Shown: positions 1 to 8,470, counted from the first letter of the stretch. The stretch: DNA of 64,000 nucleotides from Streptomyces sp. ICBB 8177 (GCF_003144095.1 NZ_NSKH01000003.1:320086-384085); one strand, 5' to 3'. Notes: a model not told the origin generated them from the letters alone. Numbers and translations are program-made.

Positions 1-828
1 CGGCGGGCAGGTCGCTGACCTGGCCGTCGCCGACCTCCACCAGCCGCCAGACTGCGTCGGAGCGCAGGGCCAGGTCGGTCGTGACGAACCGGCAGCCGAG
101 AGCGTCCACCAGCGGCGCCATGCGGTCGAGTTCCTGACATGGGAGGGATGCCGCGGCGTCTCCGAGTCCGTGTCCGGGTGCGCGGTGGTGAGGACGGGGG
201 CCGCGTCGATCCACCACACCCGCACCTCGTCGCCGGTGAAGTCCTCGAAAGCGCGCAGGACGATTCCCCCGGCCAGGGAGTCCTCCTGGAGCGCGACGAA
301 ACGGCCGACCACAGCCGCCAGCCGTTCCGTATCGGCGGCGTCGGGCACGAAACACGCCTCGTCCCACTCGTGCTTGCGGGACTTGACGTAGTCCTTGACG
401 ACGACCGGCCCGGGGCTCAGTGGTGCGGCCAACTCGGCCAGGCGGGCGGCGTCGGCTTTGAGCCCTGGGAGCCAGACGCTGCGGGGTGTCACCGCCGCGA
501 ACGTCTCGTACCAGCCGGGCAGTTCATGAGCCCTGCGGTACTGACCGGCATCCGTGACCAGGGTGCTGCCTCGCTCGGCCAGTGCCTGTGCCAGTTCGGC
601 GTAACGGCTGCTCGGCAGCATCCAGCCCCGGTACCACAGCGGTCCGAGGCCGCGCGGCACCCTGGACACGGCCTCTTCGGGCCGTCCGCGCACGAGTGCT
701 TCGTGATCGAGGAACGCGACGTCAACGCCCAGGACTCGGGCCGCCTCGGCCGCGCCCGAGAAGTGCGGGTCCGCACGACGCGGCCGCAGAGGGTCGCAAC
801 ACGTCAACAGGACGGCAGCAGCTGTCAT
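1..828 (-). pseudogene. ATP-grasp domain protein, frameshifted, cut by left edge
   Basis: Reading leftward from the ATG at 828 gives about 225 residues of coherent protein (start MTAAAVLLTCCDPLRPRR, later VVVKDYVKSRKHEW and VRVWWIDAAPVLTTAHPDT). This resembles the actinobacterial ATP-grasp family, whose members ligate carboxylates to amines. Near 135-165 the frame breaks. The expected C-terminal strand (RFVTTDLALRSDAVWRLVEV, then GDGQVSDLP) continues in another frame, as expected from loss of one base. The original frame stays open but becomes meaningless Arg/Trp/Ser-rich sequence. The gene lies 158 bp downstream of a glycosyltransferase on the same strand. A sequencing error would look identical, so the gene may be intact in the organism. 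The substrate is unknown. Confidence 0.72.
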
Positions 829-986
829 GGACGCAGAGCCTAACCCCGGAGGCAGATGCCGACCTGGGCAGACCGTCCACGAGACCGGCACCGGGCTCCT
901 AGCCCAACTCGCCGCCCAGTACGTCACAACGCGACGGAGGCCCCGACCGCGCGCCGGGGCCCCGTCGCTGCGCCGGAGAAGCCGGC

Positions 987-2153
987 TCAGGCCGCCGCCA
1001 GTTCCTCCAAATCCTGGACCACCCGTGCCGGGGACGGCATCGACTCCATCGAGCGGCGCAGGGACTGTGCCGCGGTCGTGTAGGACGGCTCCGTCAACAG
1101 GGCGCGGATCGAGTCGCGCAGCAGCGGGACGTCCGCCTGGGCCTGAGCCGTGTCCAGCGTGATGCCCGCCCCGGCCGCCGCCAGGCGGTCGCCCGTGGTG
1201 AACATGTCCAGCAGCTCGGGCAGCGCCAGTTGCGGCACGCCGGCCGCGGTCGACGTCATCGCCGTACCCGCGCCGCCGTGGTGGACGATCGCGTCGCAGG
1301 TCGGCAGCAGCAGGTGCAGCGGCACCGGCTCGATCAGCCGCACGTTGCCGGGCAACCCCTCCAGCGCACCGTGGTCCGCCGCCGGCACCGTCGCCAGCAC
1401 CTCCACGTCGTCCATGCCCTCGAACGCCGACAGCACCGTGGCGACGTGCCGCGGGCCGTTGAGCAGGATCGCCCGCGAGCCCAGCGAGACCACCACCCGG
1501 CGGCCCTCCGGCTTCTCCAGCCGCAGCCACTCCGGCATCAACCCCGGCCCGTTGAACGGCACATAGCGGATGGGGACGCCCGGGGTCGCGTCGGCCAGCC
1601 GCAACTCCTCCGGCACCGGGTCGAGCAGCACCGTGGGGTCGGGCAGGCCGGGCAGGCCGAGGCGCTCGCACGTGCCCTTCAGACCGAGCCTGGCGTGCGG
1701 CCGCGCCGGGGTGGATATCGGGTCCAGGCCCCAGCGGTGGTGCACCACCGGCACGCCGAGCACCCCGCCCACGATGAGCGAGGTGAACTCCAGCATGTCG
1801 GACAGGATCAGGTCGGGCCGGTAGGCCCGCGCGAAGTCCAGGTACTCCGGCAGCAGGTACTTGGCGTGCACCACCCACGCTCTGGCACCGCTCGCCATCT
1901 CCTCCGGCTTGGTCCGGCCGCGCACCTCGATCATGCGCTTCGTGGTGCCCGTCATACCGCCGGTGAGCATGTCACCGGCCCGGTACGGGTCGCCCAGGGC
2001 GACGGCGTTCAGGCCCGCGGACTCGACGGTCGGCACGACGTCGGGCTGGACCGCGGCCAGCACCTCGTGCCCGGCCGCCCGCAACGCCCAGGCCAGCGGC
2101 ACCTGCGGGGTGAAGTGGGTGGATACGGGGGTGTTGAACATCAGGACGCGCAT
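987..2153 (-). CDS. NDP-deoxysugar glycosyltransferase (GT-B, UrdGT/LanGT type)
   Basis: This 388-residue protein has the GT-B architecture of macrolide and angucycline glycosyltransferases. The N-terminus (MRVLMFNTPVSTHFTPQVPL, then AGHEVL) is the acceptor-binding half. The C-terminal nucleotide-sugar loop is IVHHGGAGTAMTSTAAGVPQ near residues 290-310. It should transfer a dTDP-deoxysugar to an aglycone or to an earlier sugar. It is closely related to the glycosyltransferase at 3933-5120, so the two may add successive sugars. A strong hairpin at 2220-2264 separates it from the exporter gene, so it may have its own promoter or receive reduced read-through. A GGAG-type ribosome site precedes the ATG. 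Acceptor and donor cannot be read from sequence. Confidence 0.93.
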   Translation of the reverse strand: MRVLMFNTPVSTHFTPQVPLAWALRAAGHEVLAAVQPDVVPTVESAGLNAVALGDPYRAGDMLTGGMTGTTKRMIEVRGRTKPEEMASGARAWVVHAKYLLPEYLDFARAYRPDLILSDMLEFTSLIVGGVLGVPVVHHRWGLDPISTPARPHARLGLKGTCERLGLPGLPDPTVLLDPVPEELRLADATPGVPIRYVPFNGPGLMPEWLRLEKPEGRRVVVSLGSRAILLNGPRHVATVLSAFEGMDDVEVLATVPAADHGALEGLPGNVRLIEPVPLHLLLPTCDAIVHHGGAGTAMTSTAAGVPQLALPELLDMFTTGDRLAAAGAGITLDTAQAQADVPLLRDSIRALLTEPSYTTAAQSLRRSMESMPSPARVVQDLEELAAA

Positions 2154-2219
2154 CGGGATCTCCCTCGGGGGATGCGGGGTTCACGGTTGCTCGAGTTCGA
2201 TTACGGGGGCCGCAACGGC

Positions 2220-2264
2220 GAAGGCGCCCCGCCCCGGGGTGCTTCCTGGGTGCGGGGCGCCTTC
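2220..2264. terminator. Strong GC hairpin between exporter and glycosyltransferase genes
   Basis: A perfect 13-bp inverted repeat (GAAGGCGCCCCGC at 2220-2232 and its complement at 2252-2264) has a 19-nt loop. It sits just after the exporter stop and 66 bp before the glycosyltransferase start. No T-run follows, as is usual for Streptomyces terminators. It probably terminates or attenuates transcription leaving the exporter gene. Confidence 0.7.
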
Positions 2265-2274
2265 GACAGCGGGG

Positions 2275-3831
2275 TCAGGCCGCCTGGATCGCCTCCGTGT
2301 CGGTGGACGCCAGCGGCGCGGCCGACTGCTGCGGCGCCTGCTCCTCCTCCTCGCCGACGGGGTCCAGCCGTACGTCGGGGATGAGGAACGCCAGGCCCAG
2401 CGCCACCACCATCAGCCCGGCCGCCACCAGGAACGTCAGCGACGTCGCGGAGGCGTAGGCGGGGGCCACCTTGTCGTGCGGGGCGCCGGTCAGGCCGCCG
2501 GGCAGCAGGTGGCCCAGGCGGTGGTTGAGGATCTCGCCCAGCACGGTCGTGCCGAACGCGCTGCCCAGCGTCATGAAGAACCGGGTGCCCGACGTGGTGA
2601 CGCCCAGCCGCTCCGGAGCCGCCGCCGCCTGCACGGTCTGGAGCACCACCTGCACCACGCCGCCGAGCCCGAAGCCCAGCAGCACCAGCAGCCCGCTCAC
2701 CTCAAGCGTCGAGGTGTGCGCGTTCACCGTGCCGAACAGCGCCAGCGCGGCCACCGCCACCACGCTGTTGACCAGCAGCACCGGCTTGAAGCGCTCCAGC
2801 CGCGTGATGATCTTGCCGGAGGTGAACATGACCGCGATGACGCCGGCCGCCATCGGCACCAGCCGCACGCCCGCGCCCTCCGCGGTGACGCCGCGGGTGA
2901 TCTGGAGGTAGGTGACCACGTAGACCGGGACCGCCAGCACCGCGAAGCCGCCGATGAACTGGAGCGGCGCGCCGACCCGGAAGACCGGCTCACGGAAGAG
3001 CGACAGCGGCAGGATCGGCTCGGCGACCCGGGTCTCCCACCAGCCGAAGACCACCAGCAGCGCGACGCTCGCCGCCGCGTAGCCGATCAGCTGCGGCGAG
3101 GTCCAGCCGTACGTGCTGCCGCCCCAGCGGGCGACCAGCAGCAGGCCGGTGGCGCCCGCGGTGACCAGCGCGGCGCCCAGCAGGTCGACGCGGTGCTCGG
3201 TGCGCCGGGCCGGGATGCGCAGGGTGGCGAGGGTGATGGCGATGGTCAGGATGCCCAGCGGCAGGTTGACGTAGAAGATCCAGCGCCACGACAGGTGCTG
3301 GCACAGGAATCCGCCGAGCAGCGGGCCCACCACGATGCCGAGGGCGACCACCCCACCGCCCATGCCGGAGCCGCCGGCCCGTTCGCGCGGCGGCATCAGC
3401 GTGGCCAGGATGATCAGCGTCAGGCTCATCAGCCCGCCGCCGCCGAGGCCCTGCACCGCGCGGAAGGCGATCAGCTCGCCCATGTTCTGCGCGAATCCGC
3501 ACAGCGCGCTGCCGCCGAGGAAGGCGGTGATGGCGAACAGGTAGACCCGCTTGGGGCCGAACATGTCGCTGAGCTTGCCGTACAGCGGCTGGGTGGCGGT
3601 CGCCGACAGCACGTACGCGGCGATCAGCCACGGCAGCCTGCTCAGGCCGTGCGCCGGGTCGAGGTCCTTGGCGATCGGCCAGGCGGCGGTGGAGACGATG
3701 TTCTCGTCCAGGAGCGACAGCAGCATGGCCGCGAGCGCCCCGAGCGAGAAGATCTGGATCTGTGATTCGGTCATCCCATGGGCGGGTGCGGCATCGTCTG
3801 CCGCGGCGACCTGCTTGCTGCCGTCGCTCAT
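2275..3831 (-). CDS. MFS drug exporter, DHA2 family (14 TM)
   Basis: This 518-residue integral membrane protein of the major facilitator superfamily is the DHA2 (EmrB/QacA) type with about 14 predicted helices. The motif YGKLSDMFGPKRVYLFA matches the loop 2-3 signature GxLaDrxGrkxxl, and VVGPLLGGFL matches antiporter motif C. The C-terminal 35 residues are acidic and Gln/Ala-rich. It lies between two glycosyltransferases of a sugar-bearing natural-product cluster, so it most likely exports the product and gives self-resistance by proton antiport. The ATG at 3831 starts the cytoplasmic N-tail before the first helix (FSLGALAAMLLSLL). Confidence 0.95.
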   Translation of the reverse strand: MSDGSKQVAAADDAAPAHGMTESQIQIFSLGALAAMLLSLLDENIVSTAAWPIAKDLDPAHGLSRLPWLIAAYVLSATATQPLYGKLSDMFGPKRVYLFAITAFLGGSALCGFAQNMGELIAFRAVQGLGGGGLMSLTLIILATLMPPRERAGGSGMGGGVVALGIVVGPLLGGFLCQHLSWRWIFYVNLPLGILTIAITLATLRIPARRTEHRVDLLGAALVTAGATGLLLVARWGGSTYGWTSPQLIGYAAASVALLVVFGWWETRVAEPILPLSLFREPVFRVGAPLQFIGGFAVLAVPVYVVTYLQITRGVTAEGAGVRLVPMAAGVIAVMFTSGKIITRLERFKPVLLVNSVVAVAALALFGTVNAHTSTLEVSGLLVLLGFGLGGVVQVVLQTVQAAAAPERLGVTTSGTRFFMTLGSAFGTTVLGEILNHRLGHLLPGGLTGAPHDKVAPAYASATSLTFLVAAGLMVVALGLAFLIPDVRLDPVGEEEEQAPQQSAAPLASTDTEAIQAA

Positions 3832-3932
3832 GCTGGCGGTCCTCCGTGGGTGGGTCGGTGCGTGTGTCGCACGCGGCCGGGGACGTGGCCGGGTGCGGGG
3901 GGCGGGGCCGGGCGCGCGACGCCGGCGTCCCG

Positions 3933-5120
3933 TCAGGCGGCGACGTCGGTACGGGCGGCGCGCGCCCCCACCAGCCGCTCCAGGTCGGTGACCACCTCCG
4001 CCGGGGTCGGCATGGCGGCCATGGTGTCGCCCAGTCCGCGCGCCGAGGCGCCGAAGTCGGGCTCGTCCAGCAGGCGTTCGACGGCCGCCCGCACGGTCGC
4101 GGGGTCGTCCTGCTCGGCCGCGGTGTCAAGACCGAGCCCGGCGCCCGCCGCGGACACCCCGTCGGCGAACGCGAACTGGTCCATGATCTGCGGCAGTACG
4201 AGCTGCGGCAGCCCGTACGCGGTCGCCGTCATCGCCGTGCCGCAGCCGCCGTGGTGGACCACCGCGTCACAGGAGTCGAGGAAGAGGGTGAGCGGCGTCG
4301 GCTCGACGACGCGGACGTTGCGCGGCAGCGTCCCCAACTCGCCCTGGTGCGCGGCGTCCACGGTGAAGACCACCTCGGTGTCCGCCAGGCCGTCCACCGC
4401 CTCCAGCAGGTGCCGCAGCAGCGTCATACCGCCCAGCACCAGCGTCTGGCCGCCCAGCGTCACGCACACCCGGCGCGCGGTCTCCTTGCGCGCCGCCCAG
4501 TCCGGCCGGGTGCCGCCCCCGTTGAACGGCACGAAGCGGATCGGCGAGCCGGGCTCGGCGGTCTCGTGCTGAACGGCCGGCGGGCACGGGTCGAGGATCA
4601 GGTCGGGCCGCGGCACCCCGTCCATTCCATTGCGCCTCGCCAGGCCGCCGAGCATGAACTCCGCGGCGGCGCGCACGGTGTGCGACAACGGGTCGACGCC
4701 CCACCGGTGCCGTACCGCGGGGACGCCCAGCGCGCCCGCGACGACCAGCCCGGCGAACTCCAGCTCCTCACCGACGACCAGGTCGGGCCGCCACTGCCGG
4801 GCGATCTCCAGGTAGCGCGGGACCATGTAGCGGGCGTGCCCGGCGAAGACCTTGCAGCCCATCGCGAGGTCCTGCTCCTTGGGCCGGCCGAGCAGCTCCA
4901 ACGGGCGTCTGCCGGGCGGCAGATAGGGCAGCAGGTGGTCGTTGGTGTGGAACCACGGGCCGACGATCGCGGTGCCGAGGCCGGCGGCCCTCGCCGTCGC
5001 CTCCACGTCCGGCTGCCCGACCACCAGCACCTCGTGCCCGGCGGCCCGCAGTGCCCAGGCCAGCGGCACCATGGGGACCATGTGGGTCGCCACGGGCGTC
5101 GTCGTCATCAGTACGCGCAT
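3933..5120 (-). CDS. NDP-deoxysugar glycosyltransferase (GT-B, UrdGT/LanGT type)
   Basis: This 395-residue protein is the second GT-B glycosyltransferase of the cluster. The start (MRVLMTTTPVATHMVPMVPL) aligns closely with the protein at 987-2153. The nucleotide-sugar loop is VVHHGGCGTAMTATAYGLPQ near residues 300-320. It belongs to the family that glycosylates aromatic polyketides and macrolides. The ATG at 5120 follows a GAGGAG-type ribosome site. The stop is 101 bp before the exporter start, so the two genes are probably cotranscribed. The nearly 300 bp upstream hold a terminator-like hairpin and probably this unit's promoter. The two enzymes probably differ in acceptor, as in multi-sugar angucyclines, but this is inferred. 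Confidence 0.93.
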   Translation of the reverse strand: MRVLMTTTPVATHMVPMVPLAWALRAAGHEVLVVGQPDVEATARAAGLGTAIVGPWFHTNDHLLPYLPPGRRPLELLGRPKEQDLAMGCKVFAGHARYMVPRYLEIARQWRPDLVVGEELEFAGLVVAGALGVPAVRHRWGVDPLSHTVRAAAEFMLGGLARRNGMDGVPRPDLILDPCPPAVQHETAEPGSPIRFVPFNGGGTRPDWAARKETARRVCVTLGGQTLVLGGMTLLRHLLEAVDGLADTEVVFTVDAAHQGELGTLPRNVRVVEPTPLTLFLDSCDAVVHHGGCGTAMTATAYGLPQLVLPQIMDQFAFADGVSAAGAGLGLDTAAEQDDPATVRAAVERLLDEPDFGASARGLGDTMAAMPTPAEVVTDLERLVGARAARTDVAA

Positions 5121-5291
5121 CCGATGCTCCTCGAGACTGTCGGGGACGGGAACGGCAGTCGGGCCGGGCCCGGGGGTCGTGGGTCTCGGGCCACGAGGGT
5201 GACGGGCCCTCGTCGAGCGCCCCTCGCGCTTGCCTGGAGCGCCCGCGCACGCCCCCCGAGCCCGCGCGCCCCTGAGCCCGGCGCGCCCCCT

Positions 5292-5321
5292 GAGCCCACG
5301 CCTCCCGAGCCCACGCCTCCC
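5292..5321. repeat. Tandem 15-bp repeat, two copies
   Basis: The 15-mer GAGCCCACGCCTCCC occurs twice head to tail (5292-5306 and 5307-5321) and is followed by a third partial copy. It lies in the 295-bp gap between the glycosyltransferase start and the microprotein stop. Apart from this repeat and the hairpin at 5356-5387, I see no gene in that gap, which should hold the promoter for the glycosyltransferase unit. Confidence 0.8.
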
Positions 5322-5355
5322 AGAGCCCACGCGATCGCCGCTCCCGCACGCGGAA

Positions 5356-5387
5356 GGCGGGGCCCACGCCTGCGCGTGGACCCCGCC
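5356..5387 (-). terminator. Hairpin terminator after the acyl-module operon
   Basis: The arms GGCGGGG+CCACGC (5356-5369) and GCGTGG+CCCCGCC (5374-5387) pair as a 13-bp stem with one C/A mismatch and a 4-nt CTGC loop. It lies 28 bp beyond the microprotein stop codon. It would end the leftward transcript KASIII-like, ligase, carrier protein, microprotein, separating that unit from the glycosyltransferase unit. Confidence 0.65.
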
Positions 5388-5415
5388 CGTGGTGTCCGGC
5401 CGATGGCGGGCCGGC

Positions 5416-5502
5416 TCAGCCCTTGCCGCGCTTCACGACCTTCAGCACACCGGCGATGATCGCGACGGCCACGAGGGCGATGATGATGTGGGTGATGTTC
5501 AT
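5416..5502 (-). CDS. 28-residue hydrophobic microprotein
   Basis: A short reading frame encodes MNITHIIIALVAVAIIAGVL followed by KVVKRGKG: one hydrophobic stretch of about 17 residues, then a basic tail (K, K, R, K). This fits a single-pass membrane peptide with its C-terminus in the cytoplasm by the positive-inside rule. A good ribosome site (AGGAGT, 5509-5514) lies 6 nt before the ATG at 5502, and no other gene occupies this DNA. It is the last gene of the leftward unit after the carrier protein (76-bp gap), and a hairpin follows. I do not recognise a family. It might tether the acyl-transfer proteins to the membrane, assist export, or be a toxic or signalling peptide. None of these roles is shown by the sequence. 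Confidence 0.68.
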   Translation of the reverse strand: MNITHIIIALVAVAIIAGVLKVVKRGKG

Positions 5503-5578
5503 GGGATGACTCCTGTCGGTGCGGTGGTGGTCGGCCAACTGCTGCTTGCAGTACGGGAGTTGCAGAGCTTCGGCGAGG

Positions 5579-5857
5579 TCAGGCGGCCAGCGGGCCGGCC
5601 TCGGCCTGGCCGGCGCCCTGCGCGCTCAGCACCCGCCACAGGGCGGCGGGCGTCGCGAAGGTCGCGCCGGTCAGGACCTCCTCGGGGAACTCCACCCCGT
5701 ACTCACCCTCCAGCGAGACCAGCAGCTCGATGGTGGCGAGGGAGTCGAGTCCCGCCTTCTTCAGATCCAGGTCGGGGGTGAGCCCGGCGTCGCGGGCGGA
5801 CGGCGGAAGGACCGCGGTCAGCAGGCGCGCGAACCGCTCGTCCCACTCGTGTGCCAT
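5579..5857 (-). CDS. Acyl carrier protein
   Basis: This discrete 92-residue carrier protein has the phosphopantetheine attachment motif GLDSL, with the modified Ser at about residue 39 and helix II continuing ATIELLVSLE. It holds acyl groups as thioesters for partner enzymes. An AAGGAGA ribosome site precedes the ATG at 5857. It lies 52 bp downstream of the acyl-activating ligase and is followed by a microprotein. The adjacent ligase and KASIII-like protein suggest it carries a starter or decorating acyl group for transfer rather than serving as the main chain-building ACP. It could also be the only ACP of a PKS beyond the window. Confidence 0.92.
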   Translation of the reverse strand: MAHEWDERFARLLTAVLPPSARDAGLTPDLDLKKAGLDSLATIELLVSLEGEYGVEFPEEVLTGATFATPAALWRVLSAQGAGQAEAGPLAA

Positions 5858-5909
5858 GGGGGTTCTCCTTACGCGATGGTGGCGAATGGGTGGGTCACGG
5901 ACGCCGTGG

Positions 5910-7448
5910 TCAGGCGGCCTGGGCGGTCAGCCGTCCGCGCAGGGTCTGCCGGTCGGTCTTGCCGTTGGGGGTCAGCGGGAGGGCGCCCAGCACCCGGCAC
6001 TCGGCCGGCACCTTCGCGTCCTCCAGGCGGTCCTTGAGGCGTTCGATCACCTCGTTCGGGTCCAGCGAGGTCACCGCGAACAGGGTCAGGTCGAACCCGT
6101 CGCCCGGCGGTATCGCGGCGGCCGCCTCGACGCCCTCGATGTCCAGCGCGGCGCTCTCGATCTCCAGGGAGCTCATCCGCACCCCGCGCCGCTTGAACAG
6201 GTCGTCGCGCCGGCCCTGGAAGTAGACGTGGCCGTCGGCGTCCATGTGCCCGTAGTCACCGGTGTGCAAGGTGACCTCGCCGGTGACCGGGTCGGGCCGG
6301 AAGCGCTGCGCGGTGATCTGAGGCGCCCGCCAGTAGCCCGCCATGACGTGCGGCCCGCGCACCGCGATCTCGCCGATCTCGCCGGGCGGCAGGGCGCGCC
6401 CGTCCTCGTCGAGGATCAGCACCTCGGTGCCGGGCAGCGCCGGGCCGACCGAGCCGGGCTTGGCCAGGTCGCCGTCCGGGGTCAGCACGGTGATCCGCTT
6501 GCACTCGGTGGTGCCGAACATCGGGGAGACCTGGGCCGCGGGGAAGGTGCGCCGCAACGCCTCGATGACCGGCGCGGTCAGCGCGGCACCGGTGTTGGTG
6601 AACAGCCGTACCGCGGCGGTGCGCCTGTCACGGCCCGCGAGCCGCAGCAGCATCTCGGCGAGCGACGGCACCACGGGCACGATCGTCACGCCGTGGTCGT
6701 GCAGCGTGCTCAGCAGCCGCAGGTGGCGGTCCGGCTCGGTCAGCACCACCTGGGCGCCGGCGATCACCGACAGGAAGACCTGGTAGAGCCCGTAGTCGAA
6801 GGACAGGGGGATGGCGACCAGCACCACGTCGTCGGAGCGGTAGCCCAGCACGGCCTGGATGGCGCGGGCCGCGAAGACGATCGGGCGGTGCGGGCTGACC
6901 ACGGCCTTCGGCGCCGAGGTGGAGCCGGAGGTGTAGATCAGCAGGCCCAGGTCGTCGGGGGTGACGACGGCCTCGGCCGCGTCCCGTCCTGCGCCGAGCA
7001 GCGTCTCCACCTCGGCCCACAGCGCGCCCAGTTCGCGCACCGGGCGGTCGGTGAGGCCGGCGAGCAGCGCGGTGTCCTCGCCCTGGCCGATGACGAGCGC
7101 CGGGTCGCTGTCGGCGGTCACCGACTTCAGGTGGAAGGACTTCATGGCCGGGTTGACCGGCACGAAGACGGCGCCGTGCCGCAGGGTGCCGAAGAGCATC
7201 GCCACGAACTGCCGGGTGTTGCCGACCCGGGCCAGCACGCGCTCGCCGCGCCCGACGCCGCGCGCGTCCAGCCAGGCGGCGAACGCCCTTGAGTACGCGT
7301 CGAGTTCGGCGTACGTCCAGGTGCCGGCGCGGTCGCTGACGGCCGGGGCGTCCGGGCGGGCGGCGACGGCGGCGGCGAGCAGGTCGCCGACCGTGACGTC
7401 GGCGGCGTCGCTGCCGGAGGGGGTCGGGGTCTCGATCGCGGTCACCAT
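5910..7448 (-). CDS. Acyl-activating (AMP-forming) ligase, class I adenylate-forming
   Basis: This 512-residue enzyme of the ANL superfamily activates a carboxylic acid as acyl-AMP and passes it to CoA or a carrier-protein thiol. Visible motifs are the P-loop LLIYTSGSTSAPK (residues 169-181), the adenine-binding FGTTE (MFGTTECKR), LHTGDYG and the C-terminal catalytic Lys in TPNGKTDR. The open frame extends further upstream, but the ATG at 7448 begins the recognisable protein and overlaps the KASIII-like stop (7442) by seven bases, so the two are translationally coupled. The carrier-protein gene follows 52 bp downstream and is the likely acceptor. Substrate is unknown: an aryl, pyrrole-carboxylic or short alkyl acid are all possible. 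Confidence 0.92.
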   Translation of the reverse strand: MVTAIETPTPSGSDAADVTVGDLLAAAVAARPDAPAVSDRAGTWTYAELDAYSRAFAAWLDARGVGRGERVLARVGNTRQFVAMLFGTLRHGAVFVPVNPAMKSFHLKSVTADSDPALVIGQGEDTALLAGLTDRPVRELGALWAEVETLLGAGRDAAEAVVTPDDLGLLIYTSGSTSAPKAVVSPHRPIVFAARAIQAVLGYRSDDVVLVAIPLSFDYGLYQVFLSVIAGAQVVLTEPDRHLRLLSTLHDHGVTIVPVVPSLAEMLLRLAGRDRRTAAVRLFTNTGAALTAPVIEALRRTFPAAQVSPMFGTTECKRITVLTPDGDLAKPGSVGPALPGTEVLILDEDGRALPPGEIGEIAVRGPHVMAGYWRAPQITAQRFRPDPVTGEVTLHTGDYGHMDADGHVYFQGRRDDLFKRRGVRMSSLEIESAALDIEGVEAAAAIPPGDGFDLTLFAVTSLDPNEVIERLKDRLEDAKVPAECRVLGALPLTPNGKTDRQTLRGRLTAQAA

Positions 7449-8470
7449 TGGGGCACCTCGTTGATCTCCAGAACGGCGACGGTGCAGGTGTACCCGGCGC
7501 CACCGCCGAAGAGCATCACCTTGTCGCCCGGCTCGACGGCGCGGGTGTCGATCAGGTGGGCCAGGCCCGCCGCCCAGTCGCCTGCCCCGATGTGGCCGGT
7601 GGTGCGGCCGTAGTCCCAGGTGGTCTGCTCCTCGGTGACACCGATCAGGTGGTGCACCTGGTGGTCGCCCTTGCGGCGGCCGGTGTTGGGGGTGACGACC
7701 CGGGCCAGGTCGGCGGTCTCGATCCCGGCGTCGGCCAGCGCCTCCTTCTTCGCCTGGAGCATGACCCGGGCGATGCGCAGCACGATCTCCTTCTCGTCGC
7801 CCGCCTCCATGTACTCGTGGCTGCGCCTCGTCAGGTCGATACCCTCGGCGGCGGCCGGCGAAGCGGACAGGAACGGCTGGTCTCCACGGGCCAGCCCCTC
7901 CAGGGAGTTGTCGGCGACGGTCGCGGTGGACAGCAGCCGGGCGAAGCCGCCCTGGCTGGAGACGACCACGGCGGTGCCGCCGTCCCCGTAGGTGCTCATG
8001 TCGTGCAGCTCCCAGCGGTTGACGCCCGGCGCGGCCCAGCGGTCGGCCGTGGTCAGCATGACCGCGCTGCCGCCGCGCAGGCCCGACTTCAGGTGCGCGG
8101 CGGCCAGTTCGACGCCGCTGACGCCGACGTTGCAGCGCTGCTGCACGTCGAGCGCGGCCACCGAGCGGCCCACCGTGCGGGCGGCCACGTAGGAGGCGGT
8201 CGGGTAGATGTCGAGGCCCTGGAACCACAGGCTGCCGTGGATCAGCAGGCTGAACTCCTCGGGTGCCACGCCGGAGCGCTTGAGCGCCGACTCGGCTGCG
8301 TACACGGCCATGTCCGGCGGCGCGACATCTTCCGCCTGGAGCACCGACTGGTAACCGAAGGTCTCGTACCGCTCGGCCGTGTACTTGCCCTCGCGCACGG
8401 CATCGGCGGCGGAGACAGGCTCCGGCAGCCAGGTGCCCACCGCGGCGACGTGGATGTCGTCCCAGCGCAT
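7442..8470 (-). CDS. KASIII-like acyltransferase with altered catalytic residues
   Basis: This 342-residue thiolase-fold protein of the ketoacyl-ACP synthase III group has its nucleophile Cys at about 113 (LDVQQRCNVGVSGVE). The position of the usual His is occupied by Asn in VTPNTGRR (about 262), and the usual Asn-Thr-Ser region reads GRTTGHIGAGD (residues 288-298), with a His and an Asp. Altered active sites are known in KASIII-like enzymes such as CerJ, ChlB3 and ChlB6, which transfer acyl groups to sugars or between carriers instead of condensing. It is first in a unit with a ligase and a carrier protein, so it probably moves the activated acyl group from carrier to a hydroxyl or another carrier. 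The start is the ATG at 8470, preceded by a GGGAGGAG ribosome site. Confidence 0.88.
   Translation of the reverse strand: MRWDDIHVAAVGTWLPEPVSAADAVREGKYTAERYETFGYQSVLQAEDVAPPDMAVYAAESALKRSGVAPEEFSLLIHGSLWFQGLDIYPTASYVAARTVGRSVAALDVQQRCNVGVSGVELAAAHLKSGLRGGSAVMLTTADRWAAPGVNRWELHDMSTYGDGGTAVVVSSQGGFARLLSTATVADNSLEGLARGDQPFLSASPAAAEGIDLTRRSHEYMEAGDEKEIVLRIARVMLQAKKEALADAGIETADLARVVTPNTGRRKGDHQVHHLIGVTEEQTTWDYGRTTGHIGAGDWAAGLAHLIDTRAVEPGDKVMLFGGGAGYTCTVAVLEINEVPQW

Noticed and set aside
1861-5459. Long plus-strand open frames over the exporter and glycosyltransferases
   Set aside because: Composition is Arg/Gln/His-rich with no motif, while the minus strand gives intact transporter and glycosyltransferase families.
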